A stretch of DNA of 64,000 nt from Granulosicoccus antarcticus IMCC3135 (GTDB taxonomy: Bacteria > Pseudomonadota > Gammaproteobacteria > Granulosicoccales > Granulosicoccaceae): positions 5,390,501 through 5,454,500 of the forward strand of contig NZ_CP018632.1 in the NCBI RefSeq assembly GCF_002215215.1. Reading direction: 5' to 3'. Of this stretch, positions 17,999 to 27,267 are shown in pieces. Each line of letters opens with the position of its first letter. Position 1 is the stretch's first letter. The notes beneath the pieces were generated by a model that was given only the letters and a program-made list of their open reading frames with translations, had not been told where the DNA came from and did not search any database. The position numbers were made by a program, and so were the translations under genes.

Positions 17999-19237
17999 AT
18001 GAACCCAAGCACTACTCCCATCAACAGCAAGCCACTTGCACTTTATTCGATACTGGTTCTAGCCCTGCTGTCTGCCGTAGCGCCGCTGGCAACGGATATG
18101 TACCTGCCTGGATTTCCACTGATTTCCAGAGACCTTGGAGCAAGTGCAGCACAGATCCAGATGACGTTGACAAGCTTTCTCGTTGCCCTGGCAATCGGAC
18201 AGCTATTGATCGGTCCGCTATCGGATCGTTATGGACGACGCAAGCCTCTGATCATCGGTACTTCCCTGGCCATTGTTGCAGGGGCACTATGCATTGTTGC
18301 CACAGATATCCACACATTGATTGCATTGCGTGCATTGCAGGGTCTGGGCGGTGCGGCAGGCGTGGTACTGGCGCGCGCCATCATCACTGATTCGTCAGCC
18401 GATGAAATTGCCTCAGCCCGGCTATTTCAGTTAATGATGATCATCGGCGGTCTGGCCCCGGTTCTGGCTCCCATCGTCGGTACAGGCATCGTTACATTTG
18501 CCGGCTGGCGTGCAATTTTCGCCCTGATCGCTCTGCTGTCTGTCATCTCACTGGTCGGCGTCTTTTTCCTAATCAAGGAGAGCCTGCCACAGGAGCAACG
18601 TACAAGCGGTGGAGTAACAGAGCTATGGACAAACATTCGCTCACTGGCACACAACCGCAGCTATGTCGGCTACACACTGACAACAGGCTTCACCTTCATG
18701 GTGTTGTTCAGCTATATCGCATCCTCACCCTTTGTTTATCAGAACATCCTTGGATTCTCACCGACAGCCTATTCCATTGCTTTCGGCATTAACGCCAGTG
18801 CCATGATTCTGGGAGGCGTTCTTTCCGCCTGGCTGGTTGGCACTGTAGGTCCTCGCCGACTTACGACCTACGGCCTCGCTATCATGCAGGCAAGCATAAT
18901 ACTGGTCTTTATCTGTGTACTTGCAGGCGCCGGACCTATGATAATGGCCCCCGCAATTTTCATGACAGTGGCACCAATCGGCATGGTTCTCGGCAACGCC
19001 AGTGCTCTGGCAATCGGCCAGGCAACGCACAATGCGGGAACCGCCTCAGCACTCCTGGGTGCCTTACAGTTCACTCTTGGTGGTATTGCCTCTCCACTGG
19101 TGGGCCTGGGAGGCAAATACGATGCACTGCCAATGGCCCTGGTCATGGTCACTGCCGGACTGTTGGCACTGACAAGCTTCGCACTGGCAACGCCTCGCAA
19201 CGAGACGCTCCAAACTCCGGTCAAGGCAAGCTCCTGA
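17999..19237 (+). CDS. Bcr/CflA family multidrug efflux MFS transporter
   Basis: A 412-residue inner-membrane protein with twelve predicted membrane segments. The family marker TDMYLPGFP is in the first periplasmic part and the MFS motif A is GPLSDRYGRRKPL (about residues 70-82). It exports small toxic compounds or metabolites using the proton gradient. The start is the ATG at 17999, just after the marR-like stop, so the two form an operon. Confidence 0.93.
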   Translation: MNPSTTPINSKPLALYSILVLALLSAVAPLATDMYLPGFPLISRDLGASAAQIQMTLTSFLVALAIGQLLIGPLSDRYGRRKPLIIGTSLAIVAGALCIVATDIHTLIALRALQGLGGAAGVVLARAIITDSSADEIASARLFQLMMIIGGLAPVLAPIVGTGIVTFAGWRAIFALIALLSVISLVGVFFLIKESLPQEQRTSGGVTELWTNIRSLAHNRSYVGYTLTTGFTFMVLFSYIASSPFVYQNILGFSPTAYSIAFGINASAMILGGVLSAWLVGTVGPRRLTTYGLAIMQASIILVFICVLAGAGPMIMAPAIFMTVAPIGMVLGNASALAIGQATHNAGTASALLGALQFTLGGIASPLVGLGGKYDALPMALVMVTAGLLALTSFALATPRNETLQTPVKASS

Positions 19238-19380
19238 TCCTCAGAGACAACGATGGAAGCCTTGGCTCACTACGCTCAGACAGCTGCAGATTCATTACCG
19301 TATCGAGTTCTGAGCAAGTATCGCTGACGCGGTTGGCAGACCGCTCAAGAATTCTGGCCAGTGAAATCCTGTCTCCAACC

Positions 19381-20286
19381 TCAAATGGACTTCGTGAATA
19401 TTTTCTTCTCCAGCAGGTAATCAATGAGCGCACGCACGCGCTGAGGAACCTGTCGTCGAGACGGATAGACCAGGGAAAACACCAACAACTCACTGCTCAG
19501 AGAGGGAAAGATGCGCAGTAATTGACCACTGTCGATCTCTTGCTCAACGGAACTTGGCAGCAAACTGCCAATGCCCAATCCCTCAATAACCATCTTCTGC
19601 ACCAGCAAGGGTGAATCACAGCGATAGAAGGTGGTGGGACGTATTTCAACCGTCTTGCCGTTTTTGCGCAGATGTTGCACGCCTCCGTGATCCAGCTGAT
19701 TCAACAGGATCCAGTGGCATTTTTCCAGATCTTTCAGCGTTTTCAAAGAGCCAGCATGATCCAGGTAGTCCGGGCTGACAAATAGAGCTAACCGCTCTTC
19801 GTGCATGACTCTGGCAATAATGGATTCATCCTTGGGGATACCAACACGAATGGCCAGATCAATCTGCTCACCTATCAGGTTCACACGTGAGTCATCCGGG
19901 ATCAGATCAAGCTGAATCTCCGGGTAGCGCTGACGAAAATCTTTCAATACCGGCAACATGAACTTGTGAGCAATATCATGGGGCATGGTGATTGCCACTC
20001 GTCCACGTGGCAATGCAGGCGTCACCGCAGATTCCACCTGATCGAGAATATCCGTCAGTTGTTTTGCCTGCTCATAAACCAGTTTGCCCTCATCAGTAAT
20101 CTTCAGCTGTCGCGTAGAACGTTGCAGGAGGCGAGTACCGAGACTCGATTCCAGAACCGCCACCTGTTCACTGATGCGTGACCGGCTACTGTTCAAGCGG
20201 CGAGCCGCTGCCGCAAAACTGCCGTTATCCACGACCGTTGCAAAAATCGCCAGCAGGCGCAGATGACTGAAATCGATTGTACTCAT
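19381..20286 (-). CDS. LysR family transcriptional regulator
   Basis: At 301 residues it has the standard LysR length. The N-terminal helix-turn-helix lies in FAAAARRLNSSRSRISEQVA (about residues 22-41). The effector-binding domain follows (IQLDLIPDDS, LAIRVGIPKDESIIARV). I chose the ATG at 20286, because the longer frame to 20496 would overlap the divergent gene and add 70 residues outside the family. It is divergent from a QorB-like oxidoreductase, with a perfect inverted repeat between, and so is its likely regulator. Confidence 0.9.
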   Translation of the reverse strand: MSTIDFSHLRLLAIFATVVDNGSFAAAARRLNSSRSRISEQVAVLESSLGTRLLQRSTRQLKITDEGKLVYEQAKQLTDILDQVESAVTPALPRGRVAITMPHDIAHKFMLPVLKDFRQRYPEIQLDLIPDDSRVNLIGEQIDLAIRVGIPKDESIIARVMHEERLALFVSPDYLDHAGSLKTLKDLEKCHWILLNQLDHGGVQHLRKNGKTVEIRPTTFYRCDSPLLVQKMVIEGLGIGSLLPSSVEQEIDSGQLLRIFPSLSSELLVFSLVYPSRRQVPQRVRALIDYLLEKKIFTKSI

Positions 20287-20330
20287 TATCCGAACTGTCC
20301 GTCTTGCATTGAACCACTTATGAGATCGAC

Positions 20331-20347
20331 CATTATTCTCCATAATG
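20331..20347. promoter_or_regulatory. Inverted repeat, candidate LysR binding site
   Basis: CATTATTCTCCATAATG is a perfect 6-bp inverted repeat with a 5-bp centre, located between the divergent LysR and QorB-like genes. CATTAT also recurs at 20284-20289 over the regulator's start. The placement fits a LysR-type regulatory site. Confidence 0.5.
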
Positions 20348-20386
20348 AACCTGATTTCAACAAAACGTCTTTCAAAGGAGACAACC

Positions 20387-21241
20387 ATGATTGCAATAAC
20401 GGGAGCCAATGGACAGCTTGGCCGGTTAGTCATTGATAGCCTGCTGAGCAGAACAGATGCCAGCAATATCGTGGCATTGATTCGCAATCCGGACAAGACT
20501 GCGGCGCTACAAGCGCTAGGAGTGGAGGTTCGTATTGCCGACTACAGCAAGCCTGAGACATTACTGCCTGCTCTTGCCGGGGTCAGAAAATTACTGCTCA
20601 TTTCGGGCAGTGAAATAGGACAGCGTTTTCCACAGCATACAGCGGTGATTGATGCGGCTCAAAAAGCAGACCTTGAGTTATTTGCCTATACCAGTCTGTT
20701 GAAGGCCGATGTATCGCCGTTGCTACTCGCTCAGGAACACAAGCTTACCGAACGGGCTATCATGGCCGCCGGTTTGCCGGCAGTCATTCTGCGTAACGGC
20801 TGGTACACCGAAAACATTCTGGGCAATCTTGACAATACGCTGGAAAGCGGCAAGTTAGCAGGTGCATCCGGACAGGGCCGATGGGATACCGCGGCACGAC
20901 AGGATTATGCCGAGGCTGCAGCCCTTGTATTAACATCCACAGAGGAACAGGCTGGCAAGATCTATGAACTGGCAGGTGATGCTGGATTCACGCTGCAACA
21001 ATACGCAAACGAAATCAGCAAGTTCGGTGACGGTGAAGTCATATATGAAAATATCGAGACTGAAGAGCTCGCCAGCAACCTGGTACAAGCCGGGCTACCG
21101 GATAGCATTGCAGCCATTCTGGCCGATGCTCAGAAGCAGGTAGCTGATGGCTGGCTAGCGGATGACAGCGGTGATCTAAGCCGCCTGTTAGGACGTGCAA
21201 CCACCTCCCTGACTGACAGTCTGGCGTCTCTACAGTCTTGA
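20387..21241 (+). CDS. qorB: NAD(P)-dependent quinone oxidoreductase, QorB/NmrA-like
   Basis: The 284-residue protein closely follows E. coli QorB (YtfG). It begins with the dinucleotide-binding motif TGANGQLGRLVIDSLL, then VALIRNPDK, KLLLISGSE, LRNGWYTENIL and GKIYELAGD. It is an atypical short-chain dehydrogenase that reduces quinones with NADPH. The start is the ATG at 20387, preceded by AAAGGAG. It is divergent from a LysR regulator with a palindrome between them. Confidence 0.9.
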   Translation: MIAITGANGQLGRLVIDSLLSRTDASNIVALIRNPDKTAALQALGVEVRIADYSKPETLLPALAGVRKLLLISGSEIGQRFPQHTAVIDAAQKADLELFAYTSLLKADVSPLLLAQEHKLTERAIMAAGLPAVILRNGWYTENILGNLDNTLESGKLAGASGQGRWDTAARQDYAEAAALVLTSTEEQAGKIYELAGDAGFTLQQYANEISKFGDGEVIYENIETEELASNLVQAGLPDSIAAILADAQKQVADGWLADDSGDLSRLLGRATTSLTDSLASLQS

Positions 21242-21265
21242 TGAATTAAGCCTGGTTGTTGTGAC

Positions 21266-21320
21266 AGACAGTCCGTACAGTAGATTCATAGGGTCTATTG
21301 AGACTTGAAACGGACTGTCT
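21266..21320. repeat. 11-bp perfect inverted repeat between convergent genes
   Basis: AGACAGTCCGT (21266-21276) and its exact reverse complement (21310-21320) flank a 33-bp loop between qorB and the convergent hydrolase gene. It could act as a bidirectional terminator, but there is no T-run. Confidence 0.4.
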
Positions 21321-21379
21321 ATTCCCTTCACCACTGATCCTCGTATGAAGTAATCAGTTTGTTACGAACAACTCGATAA

Positions 21380-22573
21380 CTACTGCAGCTCTGTGGCGAA
21401 AACCTGATCGTGCAGAGCCATCACAGCATCAAAATCAGGATTGTAGGTAGTGCGAGCTACAGGCACCCCATCAGGTGATTCAGCCCCCTCAGCCCCACGC
21501 CAGCGAGTCCCCCCGGAATAGTAGAGACAGGCGCTGAACACCTTCCATTCGTTTCCATTGCAGACCAGTTGCGTACCCAGGGCTCCGAAAAGCGAATTCT
21601 GTGGGGATAGCATCATTCCCATATGCGATTGATTCAGAATTCGATGTTCCGGGTATCGGCTCGATCGGACTATTTCGTACTCTCCTGGCTCTGTCTCTTC
21701 ATTGCCGTAAAGCACCAGACGTCGTTTAGGTGAGCTGAAACGCGTTGCAAATATTTTCCGGGTTGTATCAACGTTTACCACCGAGTCGTCCAGTGTTTCC
21801 ACTATCAGCACCGGCATCGTCAACCGTTTGCGGTTCTGCTTTTCATTCCACAGATTTTGCAGATACTTCGCAGCCTTGTAGTACTGAGCTGCCGCGTTAA
21901 TGGGTATGGAATTGTATTTGGTAGGATTATCTTCGATAATCATCCCACCGAACACCCATGGCTTGAAGTACGAGACAAGCGATGCCCAACGCAGCAACCC
22001 TACCCTTGAGCTGTTGTAAGCAGGTGCGAACAGGAACAGGCCATCAATACCATCGCTCTCAAGAGCGAGAATGGTTGCGAGCACCCCTCCTAGCGAAAAA
22101 CCACCCAGGTAGATCGGCATGTCAGGTGAGCGCCAGTATTCAAGCTGAGTTCTGGCAGCGTCAAGCCATTGCAGATAGGAGACATTCAACTGGGCTTCTG
22201 GCGTATTGCCATGCCCGGGTAGCAGTATGGCTCGAACGTCAAAACCGCGCTGCGCCAATGAGGCAGCTACATCACGCCAAACGGCCGGCGAGTCATTCAG
22301 ACCATGGATCAGCAGATACTTTCCGCGAAAGGGCACCTTGGCACTGGCGCTCAATTCAAACGGTACGTTGTACTCGACATCGCCAGGTTGTCGCCTCTCG
22401 AGCTGAGTGTCCAGCAAGTAGGCGCGTACTTCCTTGATGTGCTGTTGAAAGTTGGCTTGTGGCTCTGGAAACCGGTCCAATGGATCCTCAAGCATCTGCC
22501 CCATGACAGCGCTCGAACAACTGAACAGGAGCAGTGTCAAGAGTCTGAAAATGAAGTCTTTGTGTTTTCTCAT
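21380..22573 (-). CDS. Exported alpha/beta hydrolase, lysophospholipase-like
   Basis: A 397-residue protein with a signal-like N-terminus (LLTLLLFSCSSAVMGQ). The fold markers are the oxyanion segment LLIHGLNDSPAVW, the nucleophile elbow GGFSLGG (Ser near residue 165), an acid in ETLDDSVV and a His in NQSHMGM. It resembles serine esterases/monoacylglycerol lipases, with an extra C-terminal stretch of about 70 residues. The Cys of FSCSS might be a lipobox variant; a cleaved signal is equally possible. Substrate unknown. Confidence 0.82.
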   Translation of the reverse strand: MRKHKDFIFRLLTLLLFSCSSAVMGQMLEDPLDRFPEPQANFQQHIKEVRAYLLDTQLERRQPGDVEYNVPFELSASAKVPFRGKYLLIHGLNDSPAVWRDVAASLAQRGFDVRAILLPGHGNTPEAQLNVSYLQWLDAARTQLEYWRSPDMPIYLGGFSLGGVLATILALESDGIDGLFLFAPAYNSSRVGLLRWASLVSYFKPWVFGGMIIEDNPTKYNSIPINAAAQYYKAAKYLQNLWNEKQNRKRLTMPVLIVETLDDSVVNVDTTRKIFATRFSSPKRRLVLYGNEETEPGEYEIVRSSRYPEHRILNQSHMGMMLSPQNSLFGALGTQLVCNGNEWKVFSACLYYSGGTRWRGAEGAESPDGVPVARTTYNPDFDAVMALHDQVFATELQ

Positions 22574-22705
22574 GACGCCATTTTCGCATTGAAACGACTA
22601 CCGCAGCGTTATTGGCGTCATATAAGACGATGTGAAAAACTCCTGGCCTTGCCATCTGCGTTACAGCCAGCCTGTTTCCTCGGTATTCAAGCACGAGCTG
22701 AATGT

Positions 22706-23977
22706 CTACAGTGATTTTCTGGGCTCTACCACTGCACTGGCAAATACCAACCCTGCAATCAGTGACATGAACAGCAGGAATGATTGCACGCCGATATTAT
22801 CAATCCCCAGAGCGTTGCTAGAGATCGCATCATCCAGGCCCACATACACTTTGCTACCAGGCACCAGAACGACGATACCCGGCAAGGTCACCAGAGCTGC
22901 TGGTGCGTTGCGCCAGCGAGCAAACAGATTGGCATACGCTCCAACCACGAATGCACCAAGAAACGCCCCCAGGGTAGTACCCCAGGCGTCAGTCACAAGA
23001 GTGCTGACCCCATAGGCCAGCAAACCCGAAGCAATCCCCCAGGGTGCGTCAACAAGGCGTGCCTTGAAGACCACTGACAGACTGCTTGCCAATAACAATA
23101 CGGCTGGCCAGACGGTCCAGTGCGGTACATGGTATTCGTCGACCGGGAACGTATCACCCCAGATCAACACACCGATTGCCACGCCCAGAACAGTGCCAAA
23201 ATACAATTTGAACAGCACCATCAGTGAATCCATAATCCGGGCAGTACCGGATATCAGTTCCCGCTCTGCCAGCTCTCGAAATCCCATAGCCAGTGACAGG
23301 CCCGGGACAAATACGATAATGCTGGACAGTACGACCAGTGGTTGGTTGACACCGGGATCAAACCTGCTGACAGCCACAGCGATAACGGCAACCACCGTGG
23401 CTGCCAAGGGCTCAAGCATGGTGGAAATGCGCTGCGACTTACCCGACCAGACAACGAATGAATAGACCAGCATGGAAAGCCCGCCCGCCCACATCACATC
23501 GTTCCAGCTGCCACGCATCATCATGGAAAAAGCACTACCCAGGACAATGTATGCCAACAATGTCACCAGCTCCGGATAGGGTGGGCCAGAAGTTTCGATA
23601 GTTTTCAGACCCGTTTTGGCCTCCTCCAACGTGCAATTTCCTGCAACCAGATCGTTCACCAGAGCATCAGTTCTAGCCAATGAGCCCAGATCCAGGTCAC
23701 CGGGCCTTACGCGCATGGAGTAGTTGTAGACATCATCGTCTGGTGCGCCCTTGATCCACAGACAATAAGTCAGTGTTGTTGGACTGACGAGGAAATAGCC
23801 ATCCAGTTCAAGATAGCCAGCAACCGTCTTGAGGTGAGCTTCCAGTCTGAAGGCCGGTGTGCCGTATTTGTGCAGCATCTCACCGAGCTTGATAACAAAC
23901 GCGCACTGCTGTTTAAACGTAAGGGCCATAAGACTAAAGACAAACCTGAGATGAACGAATAGTGAATCAAGATACAT
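22706..23977 (-). CDS. ThrE-family threonine/serine exporter-like membrane protein
   Basis: The protein joins the two ThrE parts in one chain: an N-terminal half (KLGEMLHKYGTPAFRLEAHL, then YPELVTLLAYIVLGSAF) and a C-terminal ThrE_2-like half (GAFLGAFVVGAYANLFARW, LPGIVVLVPGSKVYVGL). About ten membrane segments are expected. Corynebacterium ThrE exports threonine and serine. The start is uncertain: the ATG at 23977 (423 residues) is used here, with a GTG at 24016 and an ATG at 23929 as alternatives. Confidence 0.85.
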   Translation of the reverse strand: MYLDSLFVHLRFVFSLMALTFKQQCAFVIKLGEMLHKYGTPAFRLEAHLKTVAGYLELDGYFLVSPTTLTYCLWIKGAPDDDVYNYSMRVRPGDLDLGSLARTDALVNDLVAGNCTLEEAKTGLKTIETSGPPYPELVTLLAYIVLGSAFSMMMRGSWNDVMWAGGLSMLVYSFVVWSGKSQRISTMLEPLAATVVAVIAVAVSRFDPGVNQPLVVLSSIIVFVPGLSLAMGFRELAERELISGTARIMDSLMVLFKLYFGTVLGVAIGVLIWGDTFPVDEYHVPHWTVWPAVLLLASSLSVVFKARLVDAPWGIASGLLAYGVSTLVTDAWGTTLGAFLGAFVVGAYANLFARWRNAPAALVTLPGIVVLVPGSKVYVGLDDAISSNALGIDNIGVQSFLLFMSLIAGLVFASAVVEPRKSL

Positions 23978-24110
23978 TCCCGATTCTGGATCGACAGCAC
24001 TGCCATGGATCGGCACTCGTCCACTAGATCGTAATTATAGGCACTATCAACCCCTCATTGTCGATTCACTGACGGGGTGCAACAAGCTCTCCAGTATCGC
24101 AAAACGCGAT

Positions 24111-24605
24111 CTATCTCATCGATATCTTGAAGTGATTGGCAAGATCACTTAATGTAGCCGACAAGGCATCCAGTTCACGAACGGCTGAACTTTCCTGATC
24201 AGCACCAGCTCGTACGCTCTCACTATCCTGTGCCACCAGTCCCACTCTATCGGCAGTTTGTGTACTTCCCTTTGCGGCAATTTGAATAGAGCGAGTTATT
24301 TCCTCTGTTACTGCTGTTTGTTCCTTTACAGCGACGGCCACAGATTCCTGGAATTGATTCATCTGATTGACGATAGTTGCGATTTCGCTGATGGCCGTAA
24401 CAACCCCCTTGGTGTCTGATTGAATCGAGCGAATCTTGTTATCGATCTCTTCAGTGGCTTTTGCCGTTTCCTTGGCAAGTTCTTTGACTTCATTCGCCAC
24501 CACAGCAAAGCCTTTGCCATACTCTCCTGCTCTGGCAGATTCGATCGTGCCGTTAAGTGCAAGAAGATTGGTTTGCTGGGCAATGGTAGCAATCACTTTG
24601 GTTTG
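24111..24605 (-). pseudogene. Truncated methyl-accepting chemotaxis protein, signalling tip onward
   Basis: Only the C-terminal part of the cytoplasmic signalling domain remains. It begins abruptly at [20 protein letters not shown], the conserved hairpin tip, and runs through [19 protein letters not shown] to a normal end. No ligand-binding domain, membrane segment or HAMP is found upstream: the sequence before it (24606-24911) has no receptor similarity. A GTG at 24617 could start a 168-residue product, but the breakpoint in the most conserved part of the receptor argues for a deletion remnant. Confidence 0.75.
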
Positions 24606-24911
24606 CTGTGCGCACACCAGCCACTGACCGGCTCCAGAGTGCCTGATTTTCTGTTACCAGAGATATAGCTCATTTTTCTTTGAACTCCCGTGAGCGAACG
24701 CCAAAAAGCTCCGGTAAAATACCCTGATCGCGTCAACCTTCAAAATCATTGATCCGCATCAATGGTTTGAGTCCAGCTGTCGCAGACTTGGCCAATATAG
24801 GTGGTACGGTCGAAGGTGGCAGCAAACAATGTCGCCTCCTGCTTCTCATACCTGCAATTTCTCCCCTACCTCATCTGATAGCGCCAGCTAACAAGGATAT
24901 TGATTACATAT

Positions 24912-26471
24912 ATGGAACTGGAAAAAATTGCTGAAATAGAACACGCAACCTCAACAGGGCGCCATGAGTTGTTCAGGTTGGGAACTGCACTGTTGTTCAT
25001 CGTCGGCATCGTTCTGTTCGTCGGCTCTCTCACCCATGGCGTCAACAATATGTTGGTCATTGCCGCCATGATAGGCGGCTATATGGCACTGAACATTGGT
25101 GCCAATGACGTTGCAAACAATGTCGGTCCTGCCGTTGGCTCCAATGCCCTTACCTTGACTGGTGCAATTCTGATTGCCGTCATATTCGAAGCTGCAGGCG
25201 CACTGATCGCCGGGGGTGATGTCGTTGGCACGATAAAAAGCGGCATCATCAACCCTGATCTGATTGCCGATACCGATACCTTCATCTGGGTCATGACGGC
25301 GGCTCTGCTGGCCGGCGCTCTGTGGCTGAATCTGGCGACGGTGATGGGAGCCCCGGTCTCCACGACGCACTCCATCGTAGGAGGTGTTCTGGGTGCCGGT
25401 ATTGCGGCTGGTGGACTCGGAATAGCCGATTGGGGCAAGGTCAGTCAGATTGTTATCAGCTGGCTGATTTCGCCACTCATGGGGGGAATCATCGCTGCCT
25501 CATTCCTGTATCTGATAAAACGAACCATCATGTACCAGGAAGATCGCGTCGCTGCCGCAAAGCGCATTGTGCCTCTGCTGATAGGCTTCATGGCATGGGC
25601 CTTTGGAACCTATCTTGTTCTCAAGGGGTTGAAGAAAATCTGGAAGACCGACTTGACCGGTGCCCTGCTTGTTGGTCTGGCGATCGGCCTTATTGTTCTC
25701 CTCATCAGCAAGGTTACTGTACGACGTTCAGCCAAGACCATGGACAATAGCAAAGAGGCGATAGACAAACTATTCATGGTACCTCTGATTTTTGCTGCAG
25801 CGCTGCTCAGTTTTGCTCATGGCGCCAACGATGTTGCGAACGCAGTCGGTCCTCTGGCAGCCATCAGTGAGGCGATCAGTACCGGGCAATTCGCCAGCGA
25901 GGCGCACATTCCTGTCTGGGTGATGCTCATCGGTGCTTGCGGTATTGCTCTGGGCCTGGCCTTGTATGGACCGAAACTGATTCGCACCGTGGGCTCTGAA
26001 ATCACGGAGCTCAATCAGACGCGGGCCTATTGCATCGCACTGAGCGCGGCGATAACGGTTATTATCGCCACACATTTCGGATTGCCCGTCAGCTCGACGC
26101 ATATTGCGGTAGGCGCAGTGTTCGGCGTTGGTTTTCTACGCGAATATATCAAGTCTCACTATGCCGGTATGGTGGTCGAAATCGAACACCATCATCAGGG
26201 CGCTGATCATGAGGAAATAGAAGCTTATCTGGCGCAATTCGAAGCCGCTCCTCTGGCACAGAAAGGGCACATGATTCGGGAGCTCAAACGTAACAAAGGC
26301 TCTATCGCACTGACTAAGAAAGAACGACGAACTCTCAAGAAAACCTACCGACATGAGCTGGTCAAGCGCTCGGCTTTGCTCAAGATAGCAGCGGCCTGGG
26401 TCATTACCGTCCCCGTATCCGGCCTCCTTGCAGCCATGCTCTTCTTCACTATCAAGGGCATGATGCTTTAA
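24912..26471 (+). CDS. Inorganic phosphate transporter, PiT family
   Basis: A 519-residue membrane protein with the duplicated PiT signatures GANDVANNVGPAVGS (N-terminal half) and GANDVANAVGPLAA (C-terminal half), plus PVSTTHSIVGG and PVSSTHIAVG. It imports phosphate, probably as a metal-phosphate complex, with protons or sodium. A soluble acidic/basic segment (about residues 430-490, HHHQGADHEEIEAYL) precedes the last membrane helix. The start is uncertain: the ATG at 24912 lies 14 bp from AAGGA, while a TTG at 24900 is too close to it. No PhoU-like gene is adjacent. Confidence 0.92.
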   Translation: MELEKIAEIEHATSTGRHELFRLGTALLFIVGIVLFVGSLTHGVNNMLVIAAMIGGYMALNIGANDVANNVGPAVGSNALTLTGAILIAVIFEAAGALIAGGDVVGTIKSGIINPDLIADTDTFIWVMTAALLAGALWLNLATVMGAPVSTTHSIVGGVLGAGIAAGGLGIADWGKVSQIVISWLISPLMGGIIAASFLYLIKRTIMYQEDRVAAAKRIVPLLIGFMAWAFGTYLVLKGLKKIWKTDLTGALLVGLAIGLIVLLISKVTVRRSAKTMDNSKEAIDKLFMVPLIFAAALLSFAHGANDVANAVGPLAAISEAISTGQFASEAHIPVWVMLIGACGIALGLALYGPKLIRTVGSEITELNQTRAYCIALSAAITVIIATHFGLPVSSTHIAVGAVFGVGFLREYIKSHYAGMVVEIEHHHQGADHEEIEAYLAQFEAAPLAQKGHMIRELKRNKGSIALTKKERRTLKKTYRHELVKRSALLKIAAAWVITVPVSGLLAAMLFFTIKGMML

Positions 26472-26518
26472 CCTGCTCGTAGACAGCAGGCAATGAAAAG
26501 CAGAAGTTGAATCGGTAA

Positions 26519-26548
26519 TCGGTGACGAGTCACGCCGCTCGTCACCGA
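26519..26548. terminator. Strong hairpin between convergent genes
   Basis: TCGGTGACGAG and its exact complement form an 11-bp stem with an 8-base loop, between the phosphate transporter and the convergent oxidoreductase pseudogene. No long T-run follows on either strand, so a bidirectional or Rho-assisted terminator is the likely role. Confidence 0.6.
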
Positions 26549-26574
26549 CTCGAACACCATCATCTTCAGGCGAC

Positions 26575-27078
26575 CTACACATCAACCCAGCGCGAACCTT
26601 CCACTGATGCCCAAACCGCATCAATGGCACGATTCACCTCCATGCCATCACGAAATGTCGGCCAACGCGATTGCCCGGCATGGATGGCTGCCAGAAAGTC
26701 ACGCGCCTCGATGATCAACTGGTCCTGATAGCCGGTACCATGCCCCGGTCCCAGGCAGAAATTCACGTAATCCGGATGATCAGGATTAGTCAGAATCTTG
26801 CGAAAACCACGCTCACTCTCCGGACCTTCCATTTTGTACAACCACAAGGCATTCTGATCTTCCTGATCAAAACGAATAGCCCCCTTACTGCCACTGATTT
26901 CATAGGCATAACCCATCTTGCGCCCCGTGGAGACATCACTGAAATACAGATGTCCCATAACCCCTGATGCAAAACGACACAGGCATTGCGCATGATCATC
27001 AATGGTGGCCGCCTCCTCGCCGCCAGCCTCTGAGGGCCTTTAGCCCGCGCCGATAATACCGATACCAATAGTGCTCAT
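26575..27078 (-). pseudogene. Gfo/Idh/MocA family oxidoreductase with large internal deletion
   Basis: The gene starts at an ATG at 27078 with the Rossmann opening MSTIGIGIIGAG, then hits TAA at 27042-27040. In the same frame it resumes as EAGGEEAATIDDHAQCLCRF, GVMGHLYFSDVSTGRKMGYA and KGAIRFDQEDQNALWLY, ending in the family C-terminus at 26575. About 220 residues between the first glycine motif and the C-terminal domain are gone, and the junction itself made the stop codon. An internal ATG at 26958 could give a 127-residue fragment without NAD-binding capacity. Confidence 0.8.
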
Positions 27079-27267
27079 TTTGCAACTTGCTCGCAGTGTG
27101 ATTTGCCACAGTGTATGCGAACCATCGCTGGAACGACATTTACCGTGTTGTGGCTCTTATCATTTAGTACCAGAGGCCGCTGCATCGGTGGTTTCAGGCC
27201 TACCGTTGCAATCCTTGAACGACTACAATGCCAGATCATTCGATGACGGACTCACGGGACAAAAACC

